This document shows, piece after piece, positions 57,708 through 64,000 of a stretch of 64,000 nt of DNA. The notes beneath the pieces were generated by a model. The model was not told the DNA's origin and ran no database searches. It saw only the letters and a program-made list of their open reading frames with translations. The position numbers and the translations under genes were made by a program. Position 1 is the first letter of the stretch. Every line of letters starts with the position of its first letter. The stretch is from Saccharospirillum sp. (GTDB taxonomy: Bacteria; Pseudomonadota; Gammaproteobacteria; Pseudomonadales; Natronospirillaceae): the NCBI GenBank assembly GCA_022565595.1, contig JAIUML010000004.1, forward strand, positions 1-64,000, written 5' to 3'.

Positions 57708-58157
57708 TCAGTAATCGTATTTTGAGCTGTCGTACCCTGCGCGCTCCAGGGCGTCGGCTATTTCAACCGGCATATAGGTTTCATCATGCCGAGCCAGTAC
57801 TTCACTGGCACGCACTATGCCATCGCCATTCAAGCGACCGATGGCGACGACGCCATCTCCCTCACGAAACAGGTCGGGCAAGATGCCTTCGTATTCGACC
57901 GTGACGTCTTCAACAAAATCCGTCACCACAAAGGACACACGCAGTGAAGTGGGATCGCGTAACACGGACCCCTCTCTGACCATGCCACCAGCTCGAATCT
58001 GTCGATCAAAGGGGGCTTCACCACGGGCAATATCAGAAGGGGAATAAAAAAAGTTCATGTTCTGGCCCAGGGCAAACAGCACCAACAGTACCGTTACTGC
58101 CACCCCACAGGTTCCCAGTAATACCAACATTAACCTTTGCTTACGTTTTGGGTTCAT
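57708..58157 (-). CDS. ccmE: Heme chaperone CcmE
   Basis: 149 aa with one N-terminal membrane anchor (LVLLGTCGVAVTVLLVLFAL). The covalently heme-binding histidine is in VLARHDETYMPVEI (about residue 124), with the conserved Tyr three residues later. Carries heme from CcmABCD to CcmF. Its ATG overlaps the ccmD stop. Confidence 0.96.
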   Translation of the reverse strand: MNPKRKQRLMLVLLGTCGVAVTVLLVLFALGQNMNFFYSPSDIARGEAPFDRQIRAGGMVREGSVLRDPTSLRVSFVVTDFVEDVTVEYEGILPDLFREGDGVVAIGRLNGDGIVRASEVLARHDETYMPVEIADALERAGYDSSKYDY

Positions 58158-58330
58158 CGTTGCTCCCGACGCAGACGTCTTTTATGCTCAGAAATTAAAC
58201 GGTTTCGCAACAACCTGGGGCTGACAATATTGAAAACGATAACGGCCGTTGCAACAGCGTAGGACAACCAGACATAGATGCCGTGCCCATCCATCGCCAT
58301 AAAATCAGAAAAACTCTCGAAAACACCCAT
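58154..58330 (-). CDS. ccmD: Heme exporter protein CcmD
   Basis: A 58-aa frame too short for a length-filtered list. It opens MGVFESFSDFMAMDGHGIYV and has one membrane segment (VWLSYAVATAVIVFNIV) and a basic tail (RLISEHKRRLRREQR), exactly the CcmD pattern. The start overlaps the ccmC stop (TAATG) and the stop overlaps the ccmE start (ATGA). CcmD helps release holo-CcmE from CcmABC. Confidence 0.92.
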   Translation of the reverse strand: MGVFESFSDFMAMDGHGIYVWLSYAVATAVIVFNIVSPRLLRNRLISEHKRRLRREQR

Positions 58331-59091
58331 TAGCGAGCGCTCCCCAGCTGGTCCAGCTCTTCACGAACCCAGCGTGCATTGGGTTCACGTTGCAGAATTT
58401 CGAGTCGCGTTCGACTCAGCCCCCAGGCAAGCGCAGCCAGATAAAAGCCAACTATGGCCATCAGGAAAGGAATCAGCATGCTGATGTGCATGGGTGGCGC
58501 CTGAGTCAGTTTGAGTGTTGCGGGCTGATGCAAGGTATTCCACCAGACGACCGAGAACTTGATAATCGGCAGATTCACCACCCCGACCAGCGCTAATATT
58601 GCTGCTGCCCGGTCTCCGGTCTCCTGTCGCTCCATGGCGTTATGCAGCGCCCACAAGCCAAGATACAAAAACAACAACACCAGCATCGAGGTCAGCCGAG
58701 CATCCCAGACCCACCAGGTTCCCCAGGTCGGTTTACCCCAGATGGCACCTGTTACCAGAGCCAGCAAAGCCATACTGGCCCCTATGGGTATACACTGCTT
58801 GGCTGCGTAGAACGCCAGCTTGATGCGCCATACCAGACCGACCAGGCCCATGATGGCAATGGCCAGGTAGATCGCCTGAGAAAGGAAGGCAGAGGGCACA
58901 TGAATAAAGATGATGCGATAGCTGTTGCCCTGCAGCCTTTCTACCGGTGCAAACACCAGCCCCCATGTCAGAGCGACGGCCAGAATAGCGATCGCCGCGA
59001 CACTGGACCAGAATATCCAGGGGCGGCTGATCTGATAAAATATCTTTGGTGATGTCCAGCGGTGAAACCAGCGAACCAGCGCTTGCCACAT
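58330..59091 (-). CDS. ccmC: Heme exporter protein CcmC
   Basis: 253 aa from MWQALVRWFHRW (GAGG 12 bases upstream); the frame stays open to 59145 but that extension lacks family character. Six membrane segments. The heme-binding WWD motif is WGKPTWGTWWVWDARLTSML, flanked by conserved histidines. Transfers heme to CcmE. A 185-bp gap separates it from ccmB and carries an FNR/ANR-type site. Confidence 0.95.
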   Translation of the reverse strand: MWQALVRWFHRWTSPKIFYQISRPWIFWSSVAAIAILAVALTWGLVFAPVERLQGNSYRIIFIHVPSAFLSQAIYLAIAIMGLVGLVWRIKLAFYAAKQCIPIGASMALLALVTGAIWGKPTWGTWWVWDARLTSMLVLLFLYLGLWALHNAMERQETGDRAAAILALVGVVNLPIIKFSVVWWNTLHQPATLKLTQAPPMHISMLIPFLMAIVGFYLAALAWGLSRTRLEILQREPNARWVREELDQLGSAR

Positions 59092-59160
59092 TGATTGATC
59101 AACCTCGGTAAGGTGCGATCCGGCCTCCATGCAGACTACACACACCCAAATTCAAAACAC

Positions 59161-59182
59161 GGCTAATTCTAACCAATTAGCC
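59161..59182. repeat. Inverted repeat upstream of ccmC
   Basis: GGCTAATT-CTAACC-AATTAGCC, perfect 8-bp arms (59161-59168, 59175-59182), about 70-90 bp before the ccmC start. It could be an operator or a leader hairpin; no family site is recognised. Confidence 0.4.
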
Positions 59183-59252
59183 CGGGGTCGTCTGACTTCT
59201 CGTTGTAAATTCAACGTCTCCGTTGCCTCGACCCTGTCGAAAACCCCTTCCA

Positions 59253-59266
59253 TTGACCTTGATCAA
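59253..59266 (-). promoter_or_regulatory. Predicted FNR/ANR box upstream of ccmC
   Basis: On the minus strand TTGATCAAGGTCAA fits TTGAT-N4-(A/G)TCAA, the site for the oxygen sensors FNR/ANR. It lies 162 bp upstream of ccmC, in the only long gap of the ccm cluster. No clear -10 was found at class II spacing, so function is unproven. Confidence 0.5.
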
Positions 59267-59276
59267 AGTCGGAAGT

Positions 59277-59954
59277 TCAGTCTTCCACAGCAATCTCGAG
59301 TGCCAGCACTGTTACCAGTGGCGCCAAAACCAGTGAACCCGTCACCATTGCCGCCAACAGGGCCAGGTGCCCCAACCAGGGCAACTGGTCGATAAAGGCA
59401 GAGACGGCACCGGTGCCGAAAATAATGACCGGCACAAAGAGCGGCATGATCAGTACTGTCAACAGCAGGCCGCCCTTGCGCAGCCCCACGGTCAAGGCCG
59501 CGCCAATGCCGCCCAGCAGGCTCAAGGTCAGTGTGCCCAGTGCCAGCGTCAGCATCAACAATGGGATGGCTTCGCTGGGCAGGGCCAGCATGAGCGACAG
59601 CATTGGCGACATCAGCGTCAGCGGCAAACCGGTAACCAGCCAATGCGTCACCACTTTAACCAGAACCAGCAATGACGCAGGCACATTGGCCATCAATTGC
59701 TGCTCGAGTGATCCATCGTCAAAGTCAGACCGGAACAGCAAATCGAGCGACAACAGATTGGCCAGCAAGGCCGTAACCCAGAGCACACCAACCGCCATTT
59801 CCGACAACCGAGCCAACTCTGGTGTCACCCCTATGGGAAACAATGACACCACAATCAGGAAAAACAGAAGAGGGTTGAGTAACTCGGCACGACGCCGGAA
59901 CGCCAACTGCAGCTCGCGACGCATGATGCCCTGAATCACTGCTGTAAGAGTCAA
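59277..59954 (-). CDS. ccmB: Heme exporter protein CcmB
   Basis: 225 aa, six membrane segments; the permease partner of CcmA. The conserved opening IMRRELQLAFRRRAELLNPLLFFLIVVSLFPIGVTP and the middle DDGSLEQQL-LANVP region match the family. Overlaps ccmA by 4 bp. A gap of 185 bp follows before ccmC, unusually long for this cluster. Confidence 0.95.
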   Translation of the reverse strand: MTLTAVIQGIMRRELQLAFRRRAELLNPLLFFLIVVSLFPIGVTPELARLSEMAVGVLWVTALLANLLSLDLLFRSDFDDGSLEQQLMANVPASLLVLVKVVTHWLVTGLPLTLMSPMLSLMLALPSEAIPLLMLTLALGTLTLSLLGGIGAALTVGLRKGGLLLTVLIMPLFVPVIIFGTGAVSAFIDQLPWLGHLALLAAMVTGSLVLAPLVTVLALEIAVED

Positions 59955-60583
59955 CCGGCCTCCTCCAGATCCAGACTTCTGACGGCATCAGAATCGATAC
60001 CATGATGACTGGTCATGATGACAGCGCCGCCCCGGCCGGCAAAGGTCAGGATGCGCTCTTTCAATTGATGAACGGCGCTGACATCCAGAGCGGTCAGGGG
60101 TTCGTCCAGCACCCAGATACTGATTTGATCTTCCACTGGCAAAAACAGCCGAGCCAGCCCTACTCTGCGCTGTTGACCCGCCGATAATTGATGGCTGGGT
60201 ACGTCTTCGTAGCCGAGCAAGCCGACCGTTGCCAGGGCTTGCCACAAATCGGCTTCGGGTAATGCAATACCGTGCAGCGTCAGAGAGTAACGCAAATTTT
60301 CGAGCGGTGATTGTAACAACGTGACTGCTGGCCTATGGGCGATATACCAAATCTTTTCATTGGGTTTCTCATCGTCACTCGAGTCTTGTGGGAACCAGTG
60401 AATGCGCCCTTCCACCAGGGTTGTCAAACCCACCAGACCACGCAACAGGGTTGTCTTGCCGGCACCATTGGGGCCCTTCAGGTGCAGTATTTCACCCCTT
60501 GAAACCTGAAACGACAGATTGGAGAACAGGCACCGATGATCCCGTACACACCTCAGTCGTTCCGCAGAAAGCACCACCGCCAT
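59951..60583 (-). CDS. ccmA: Heme exporter ATP-binding protein CcmA
   Basis: 210 aa ABC ATPase. Walker A is LKGPNGAGKTTLLRGLVG (about 36-53), the signature LSAGQQRRVGLARL, and Walker B ISIWVLDEPLTALD. Powers release of heme-CcmE with CcmBCD. First gene of the ccm cluster, divergent from the FliK-like gene. Confidence 0.96.
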   Translation of the reverse strand: MAVVLSAERLRCVRDHRCLFSNLSFQVSRGEILHLKGPNGAGKTTLLRGLVGLTTLVEGRIHWFPQDSSDDEKPNEKIWYIAHRPAVTLLQSPLENLRYSLTLHGIALPEADLWQALATVGLLGYEDVPSHQLSAGQQRRVGLARLFLPVEDQISIWVLDEPLTALDVSAVHQLKERILTFAGRGGAVIMTSHHGIDSDAVRSLDLEEAG

Positions 60584-60753
60584 GCCAGTACCTATTGAGA
60601 AATGTGGCGCGATTATAGCGACGCGGGCAACGTATTACGAAATGCTTTCGAACATTGGCTTATTTGCCTCGCATTCAAGGCTTTAGACTCCTGATAGACG
60701 GCCGCTATACTCATCAGACGCCTGAACCTGAATCGGACCCCGAAAGAGCAGCC

Positions 60754-62526
60754 ATGATAGAGCGCGGTGATGCCATAAGACGACCGGTCGACAGCACCCT
60801 GGCCACCCGAGAGGTGCACCGTGGGGTCAGCGGCATGCCTGTTGCTCAGGCAGAAGTGTTGGCTCAGGTACGGCAGCAATCACCCGTGCTGGCGATTGTG
60901 GTGGAGCAGACGTCACTCGGCAGTGCACAAAAACCTCTCTTTGACCTACTGCTCAAGGTCAATGATCAGTGGCTGCAGGCACGTACCGAACAGAACTTCA
61001 AACCCGGCACCGTCTTGATGATTGAAGCCGGCCAGGGCAACCAGTTGCTGGTGCTGTCTCGACCCGATGCCACCCAGTTGCAACAAATGATGCAGGCATC
61101 CTTGAGTTTCTGGCAGGCGCACACCCTGCCCAGAGTCCACCCGACTGAGTTGCCGCCAGTACCAGCACCGGGCGCTCTGAACAGCCTGGCTCAGCAACAC
61201 CCCAACCTCGCGCCCCTGGTGGAATGGTTGACACAACAAAACACAGTAAGCAGCGCCAATCTGATGCGCTGGGTTGCCAGCTTTCAGCCATTGGGCGCAG
61301 ACCGACTGCCAGTGCCTGGTGCTCAGCCGGGAGCCCCACCCGGCGCGGCAGCCACCACCGTTGTGACCACGGCCACGCCTGGGGCCGCAACGGCAGCCTT
61401 CGGCCTGGCGGCTTCGGCACAGCCGATGGGGCAAGCAACACCCTCCCTGGCAACACCATTGCCACCAACCCAACCTTTGACTCAGGCCATATCGAATGCC
61501 AATTCCCCACTGGAAGCCAACAGCGCAATAAAGCCGGCCATGACTGTGGTTTATCATCAGGCTCCTTTACCTCTGCAAGGAAATGCCAGAACAGTGGCTC
61601 AGAGCACCGTTCTGGCGCCACCCCTGCCGGCTGGCGCTCAGCAGTTCTTCAACCCGACGCCGATTGGAGCCACTCCATTAGCGGCTGAACCCACCAGACA
61701 GAGTGACATCAACGCTTTACTGTCAACTGGGGCCCAGAGTACGGCTCGCACCGAACCCGCCAGCAATCCAACCGCCCCACTCTGGCGAGATCTGGCCAGC
61801 CCTGCGGGTGCTTCAGTGCAATCCACGGCCAATAACCCCCTGCCCATAGAAATTCGATTGGGTCAGTGGTTGGCGCAAATTGATCAAAGCGTCCGCCACC
61901 AGCCCGCTACCCTGCAAGAGGCACTGACTCTCAAGGCGCAGCAACTGTTGAACGCCAATGATGCTGCTCGTCCCACTCAGCAAACGCCCTACACCCAGGC
62001 GCAACAAGCGGGCACAGCGCCGCGGCTGGAGATTCAGGAACCGCTGTTGCAACTGCGACAATTTCTGGAAGGTGTTCAGGCCAAAGTGCAGAACAACGCC
62101 ATTCAACAGAGTTTCAGCACCCTGACTCAACCAGATATGCCGCAGGTACAGCAATTGAGCATTCCGTTGATCTGGTTGGGTGTGACTGCCTGGGCCAACC
62201 TGGAGTGGTGGCAGGAAAAACGCGAACGCAAGGACGAACACAATAAACGAAGCGGAGATCGACTCTGGCGGTTTCGCTTGTTTCTGGAGCTGAAACCCCT
62301 GGCACCTCTTTGTGCCGACCTCAGTTGGCACAACCACGAGGCTCAGGTCATATTCTGGTCCCAGGACCCGGGTACACTGAACGCGCTGAACCAGCACCTG
62401 GATCAGCTAACCGCCTGGACAGAGGGGCTGGGCGAACGCCAGTTCACCACGCGCCATGGTATGCCGCCAAAGAAAACCACACCCAGATCCGACGACTTTC
62501 AACCTCTGGTGGACGTACGCACATGA
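60754..62526 (+). CDS. FliK-like flagellar hook-length-control domain protein
   Basis: 590 aa from the ATG at 60754 (GAAAGAG upstream), in frame with a longer stretch back to 60655. The middle is low-complexity Ala/Pro/Gln/Thr-rich (about 180-430), as in FliK ruler proteins. The C-terminal 120 residues look like the FliK C-terminal domain (RFRLFLELKPLAPLCADLSWHNHEAQVIFWSQDPGTLNALNQHLDQL). Its stop overlaps the FlhB-like start by 4 bp, so it functions together with that secretion-switch fragment. In Pseudomonas such a pair also lies next to ccmA. Confidence 0.75.
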   Translation: MIERGDAIRRPVDSTLATREVHRGVSGMPVAQAEVLAQVRQQSPVLAIVVEQTSLGSAQKPLFDLLLKVNDQWLQARTEQNFKPGTVLMIEAGQGNQLLVLSRPDATQLQQMMQASLSFWQAHTLPRVHPTELPPVPAPGALNSLAQQHPNLAPLVEWLTQQNTVSSANLMRWVASFQPLGADRLPVPGAQPGAPPGAAATTVVTTATPGAATAAFGLAASAQPMGQATPSLATPLPPTQPLTQAISNANSPLEANSAIKPAMTVVYHQAPLPLQGNARTVAQSTVLAPPLPAGAQQFFNPTPIGATPLAAEPTRQSDINALLSTGAQSTARTEPASNPTAPLWRDLASPAGASVQSTANNPLPIEIRLGQWLAQIDQSVRHQPATLQEALTLKAQQLLNANDAARPTQQTPYTQAQQAGTAPRLEIQEPLLQLRQFLEGVQAKVQNNAIQQSFSTLTQPDMPQVQQLSIPLIWLGVTAWANLEWWQEKRERKDEHNKRSGDRLWRFRLFLELKPLAPLCADLSWHNHEAQVIFWSQDPGTLNALNQHLDQLTAWTEGLGERQFTTRHGMPPKKTTPRSDDFQPLVDVRT

Positions 62527-62870
62527 GCGACTCAACCGACAAAGACAACAAGGCAGCAGCGCTGACCTACAACGGCCGCAAAACACCCATCATCAGCGCT
62601 CTGGGCGAAGACAAGCAGGCGCGGGCCATTGTCAAACTGGCCGAGGAAAACAAGGTACCAATCTACCAGGATGAGGATCTGGTTCGCATACTCAGCCAGT
62701 TTGAGGTCGGCCAACCGGTTCCACCGGAATTGTATGAATGGGTAGCGAGAGTGTTGGCCTTTGCCTTTTTCGTCAAGGACCAGGTGCCCGAAGGGTTCTC
62801 CCCAAGCGCCACCCGCTCAGCTTATCAGCGGGTTCGAGATGCCTACGGCAAACCAGACATTACCCCTTAG
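62523..62870 (+). CDS. FlhB-like cytoplasmic-domain protein (FlhX type)
   Basis: 115 aa without membrane segments, resembling only the C-terminal switch domain of FlhB, the flagellar export gate protein. Family blocks: AIVKLAEENKVPIYQDEDLVRILSQFEVGQPVPPELYEWVARVLAFAF (about 37-84). The autocleavage motif NPTH of full FlhB is absent (AALTYNGRKTP stands at that place), so it mimics the FlhB-C fragment after cleavage. ATGA overlap with the FliK-like gene. The N-terminal membrane half is absent, so it cannot replace FlhB itself. Confidence 0.8.
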   Translation: MSDSTDKDNKAAALTYNGRKTPIISALGEDKQARAIVKLAEENKVPIYQDEDLVRILSQFEVGQPVPPELYEWVARVLAFAFFVKDQVPEGFSPSATRSAYQRVRDAYGKPDITP

Positions 62871-63819
62871 CTCGGGGCTGCCCATTGACCAGCTTGAGAT
62901 GAGGGCGATTCCTGCCGGTGCCACTGTCTTTTAGATGCTCGTTCATCCAGTCCAGCAACAAGGGGAAGTGATCCACCCAGGCGTCGTCATGACGCGTCAG
63001 TTGATCAAAGCGATAATTGCGCAGGTTGCCCTCTTTTCGGCCCAACACCAATAAACGGGCGTTGTGCGTGCCAATACCGCGAATGAACTCGCGAACATCC
63101 TGCAGTTGATCGGCATAACCACCTTTGCGCCGGGCGAAGTACAGGCTGGCGGGCCAATCAAGCACCCGGGCGGCTTCGGCAAAGTCCATTTCCGGGGCTT
63201 CCGGGTCAACCCATTCACCTCTGGACCAGCTCAGAAACTCACGATAGAGACTGATATTTTCCGCCTCTGCTGCCAATCGAAACCAATGCAAGGGCACCTT
63301 GCCAAGCAGAGCACCCAACAGTGGCATGACCTGTCGCCACCAGAAAGCCACAGGGCCAGTTTGCCGACTGATGGCTCTGCGCGCGCCAAAATGCACCATG
63401 CCGACCACACCAGGGCGAACCGAAGCGTGCGCTGCATAGGCCGAGGCCAGCAAGGCCCCACCCAGCCCCTGCCCGATCAGAAAAATGCCCTGACCTTTGG
63501 CACTGCGTCGCGCATCGGCCACCAATCGCGGCAGGTCTTCGTTGATAATGGTCGACAAGCCGTGTTTCAGCTTTCGACTGGGCAAGGGCCAGCTCTGGCC
63601 ATGGCCAATCAGGTCAACCACCAGGCAGGTGTAGCCCATCTCGGCGAGATAAGGCGCCAGACCACGGTCGGTACCGAGAAAGGCCTGAGCACTGCTGCCC
63701 TGCCCATGGAGCATCAGTACAACGCCCCTGGATTGCTCAGGCTCTATGCGGTGCACAAAGAGCTGCCCACCCTGAACCGTGGCAACCTTGTGTCGCTCTT
63801 CTCTGAGGTTACGCTTCAT
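62860..63819 (-). CDS. Alpha/beta-hydrolase-fold protein lacking the nucleophilic serine
   Basis: 319 aa with monoacylglycerol-lipase/lysophospholipase-like layout. The oxyanion strand is VVLMLHGQGSSAQAFLGT (about 34-51) and CLVVDLIGHGQS follows. Where GxSxG should stand the sequence is LIGQGLGGALLASAYA, with glycine in place of serine. A late His (THNARLL...RHDDAWVDHF) could be the triad histidine. Loss of the nucleophile suggests a non-hydrolytic or altered role, or a different nucleophile. No signal peptide. It overlaps the hrpA stop by 4 bp and ends tail-to-tail with the FlhB-like gene (11-bp overlap). Confidence 0.7.
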   Translation of the reverse strand: MKRNLREERHKVATVQGGQLFVHRIEPEQSRGVVLMLHGQGSSAQAFLGTDRGLAPYLAEMGYTCLVVDLIGHGQSWPLPSRKLKHGLSTIINEDLPRLVADARRSAKGQGIFLIGQGLGGALLASAYAAHASVRPGVVGMVHFGARRAISRQTGPVAFWWRQVMPLLGALLGKVPLHWFRLAAEAENISLYREFLSWSRGEWVDPEAPEMDFAEAARVLDWPASLYFARRKGGYADQLQDVREFIRGIGTHNARLLVLGRKEGNLRNYRFDQLTRHDDAWVDHFPLLLDWMNEHLKDSGTGRNRPHLKLVNGQPRAKG

Positions 63820-64000
63820 TCAGCGATCACCTCCTGCCATAGCCGATTCAGCCGCTTGGCGGACACAGGCACCCTGGTACCCAGAGTCTGGGCGAAGAGC
63901 GAAACACGATACTCTTCCAATAACCAGCGAAACTCGGACAATGTCGGATTCACCCTTTGTTGCTCACTCAGGTTTTTATGCTTCTGTTGGTAACGTTGCC
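63816..64000 (-). CDS. hrpA: ATP-dependent RNA helicase HrpA, C-terminal end (partial)
   Basis: Only the last 60 residues are in the window; the gene continues past the right edge. The stretch LSEFRWLLEEYRVSLFAQTLGTRVPVSAKRLNRLW is the closing segment of HrpA helicases, which end with ExRWxxEExRVSLFAQxLxT. The stop TGA at 63816-63818 overlaps the next gene's ATG. HrpA acts in rescuing stalled ribosomes and in RNA processing. Confidence 0.75.
   Translation of the reverse strand, partial: QRYQQKHKNLSEQQRVNPTLSEFRWLLEEYRVSLFAQTLGTRVPVSAKRLNRLWQEVIAE

Overview
The window reads as chromosomal DNA of a gammaproteobacterium, most likely a marine Oceanospirillales/Pseudomonadales-type organism. The main argument is gene order: leuC-leuD-leuB-asd-fimV-truA-trpF-accD-folC-SPOR-cvpA-purF-metZ is the arrangement familiar from Pseudomonas and relatives. 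A complete cytochrome c maturation (ccm) operon abutting FliK-like/FlhB-like flagellar genes, a smc-zipA-ligA operon and a FimV polar hub protein fit the same group. A rhombosortase and a TRAP transporter point to a marine or halophilic lifestyle. The genus cannot be fixed from this sequence alone.

Layout. 1-4450: the 3' end of an IS110-family transposase butts onto a REP-like palindrome, then tRNA-Ala(GGC) with a near-consensus promoter, gltX, and an unusual two-gene unit coding a degenerate CoaBC-like flavoprotein and a transglutaminase-like protein. 4874-14617: a catabolic island, all on the plus strand: MmsA-type aldehyde dehydrogenase, GMC oxidoreductase, LysR regulator, then a GntR/FadR-type regulator, FAH-family hydrolase, 2-hydroxyacid dehydrogenase and a three-component TRAP transporter. 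This half is visibly more AT-rich than the core. 14618-18128: a sparse accessory strip with a small membrane protein, a nucleotidyltransferase, a GNAT acetyltransferase, an IS3 transposase relic, a GNAT pseudogene and a second REP-like repeat.

18129-43849: mostly minus-strand housekeeping genes: GAPDH preceded by a HexR-like operator, DegV protein, a dual-receiver diguanylate cyclase, TgpA/DUF58/MoxR, metZ, purF, cvpA, a SPOR protein, folC, accD, trpF, truA, fimV, asd, leuBDC with a divergent LysR gene, and a rhombosortase. 43924-53386: rdgC, a secreted protein, and a smc-zipA-ligA operon with three small trailing genes. 53534-60583: ccmA-B and ccmC-D-E-F-G-H-I, with an FNR/ANR-type box upstream of ccmC. 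60754-64000: FliK-like and FlhB-like genes, an alpha/beta-hydrolase that lacks its nucleophilic serine, and the C-terminal end of hrpA.

Working together: the island looks like one uptake-and-oxidation module. TRAP imports an organic acid, the FAH, dehydrogenase, GMC and MmsA enzymes process it, and two local regulators control it. The leu/asd/metZ/trpF/purF/folC/accD genes cover central biosynthesis. The ccm operon supplies c-type cytochromes and may respond to oxygen through the predicted FNR/ANR site. The strongest candidates for undescribed biology are the CoaBC-like/transglutaminase pair (2067-4450) and the serine-less hydrolase (62860-63819). All assignments are from reading motifs and context; no database search was run.
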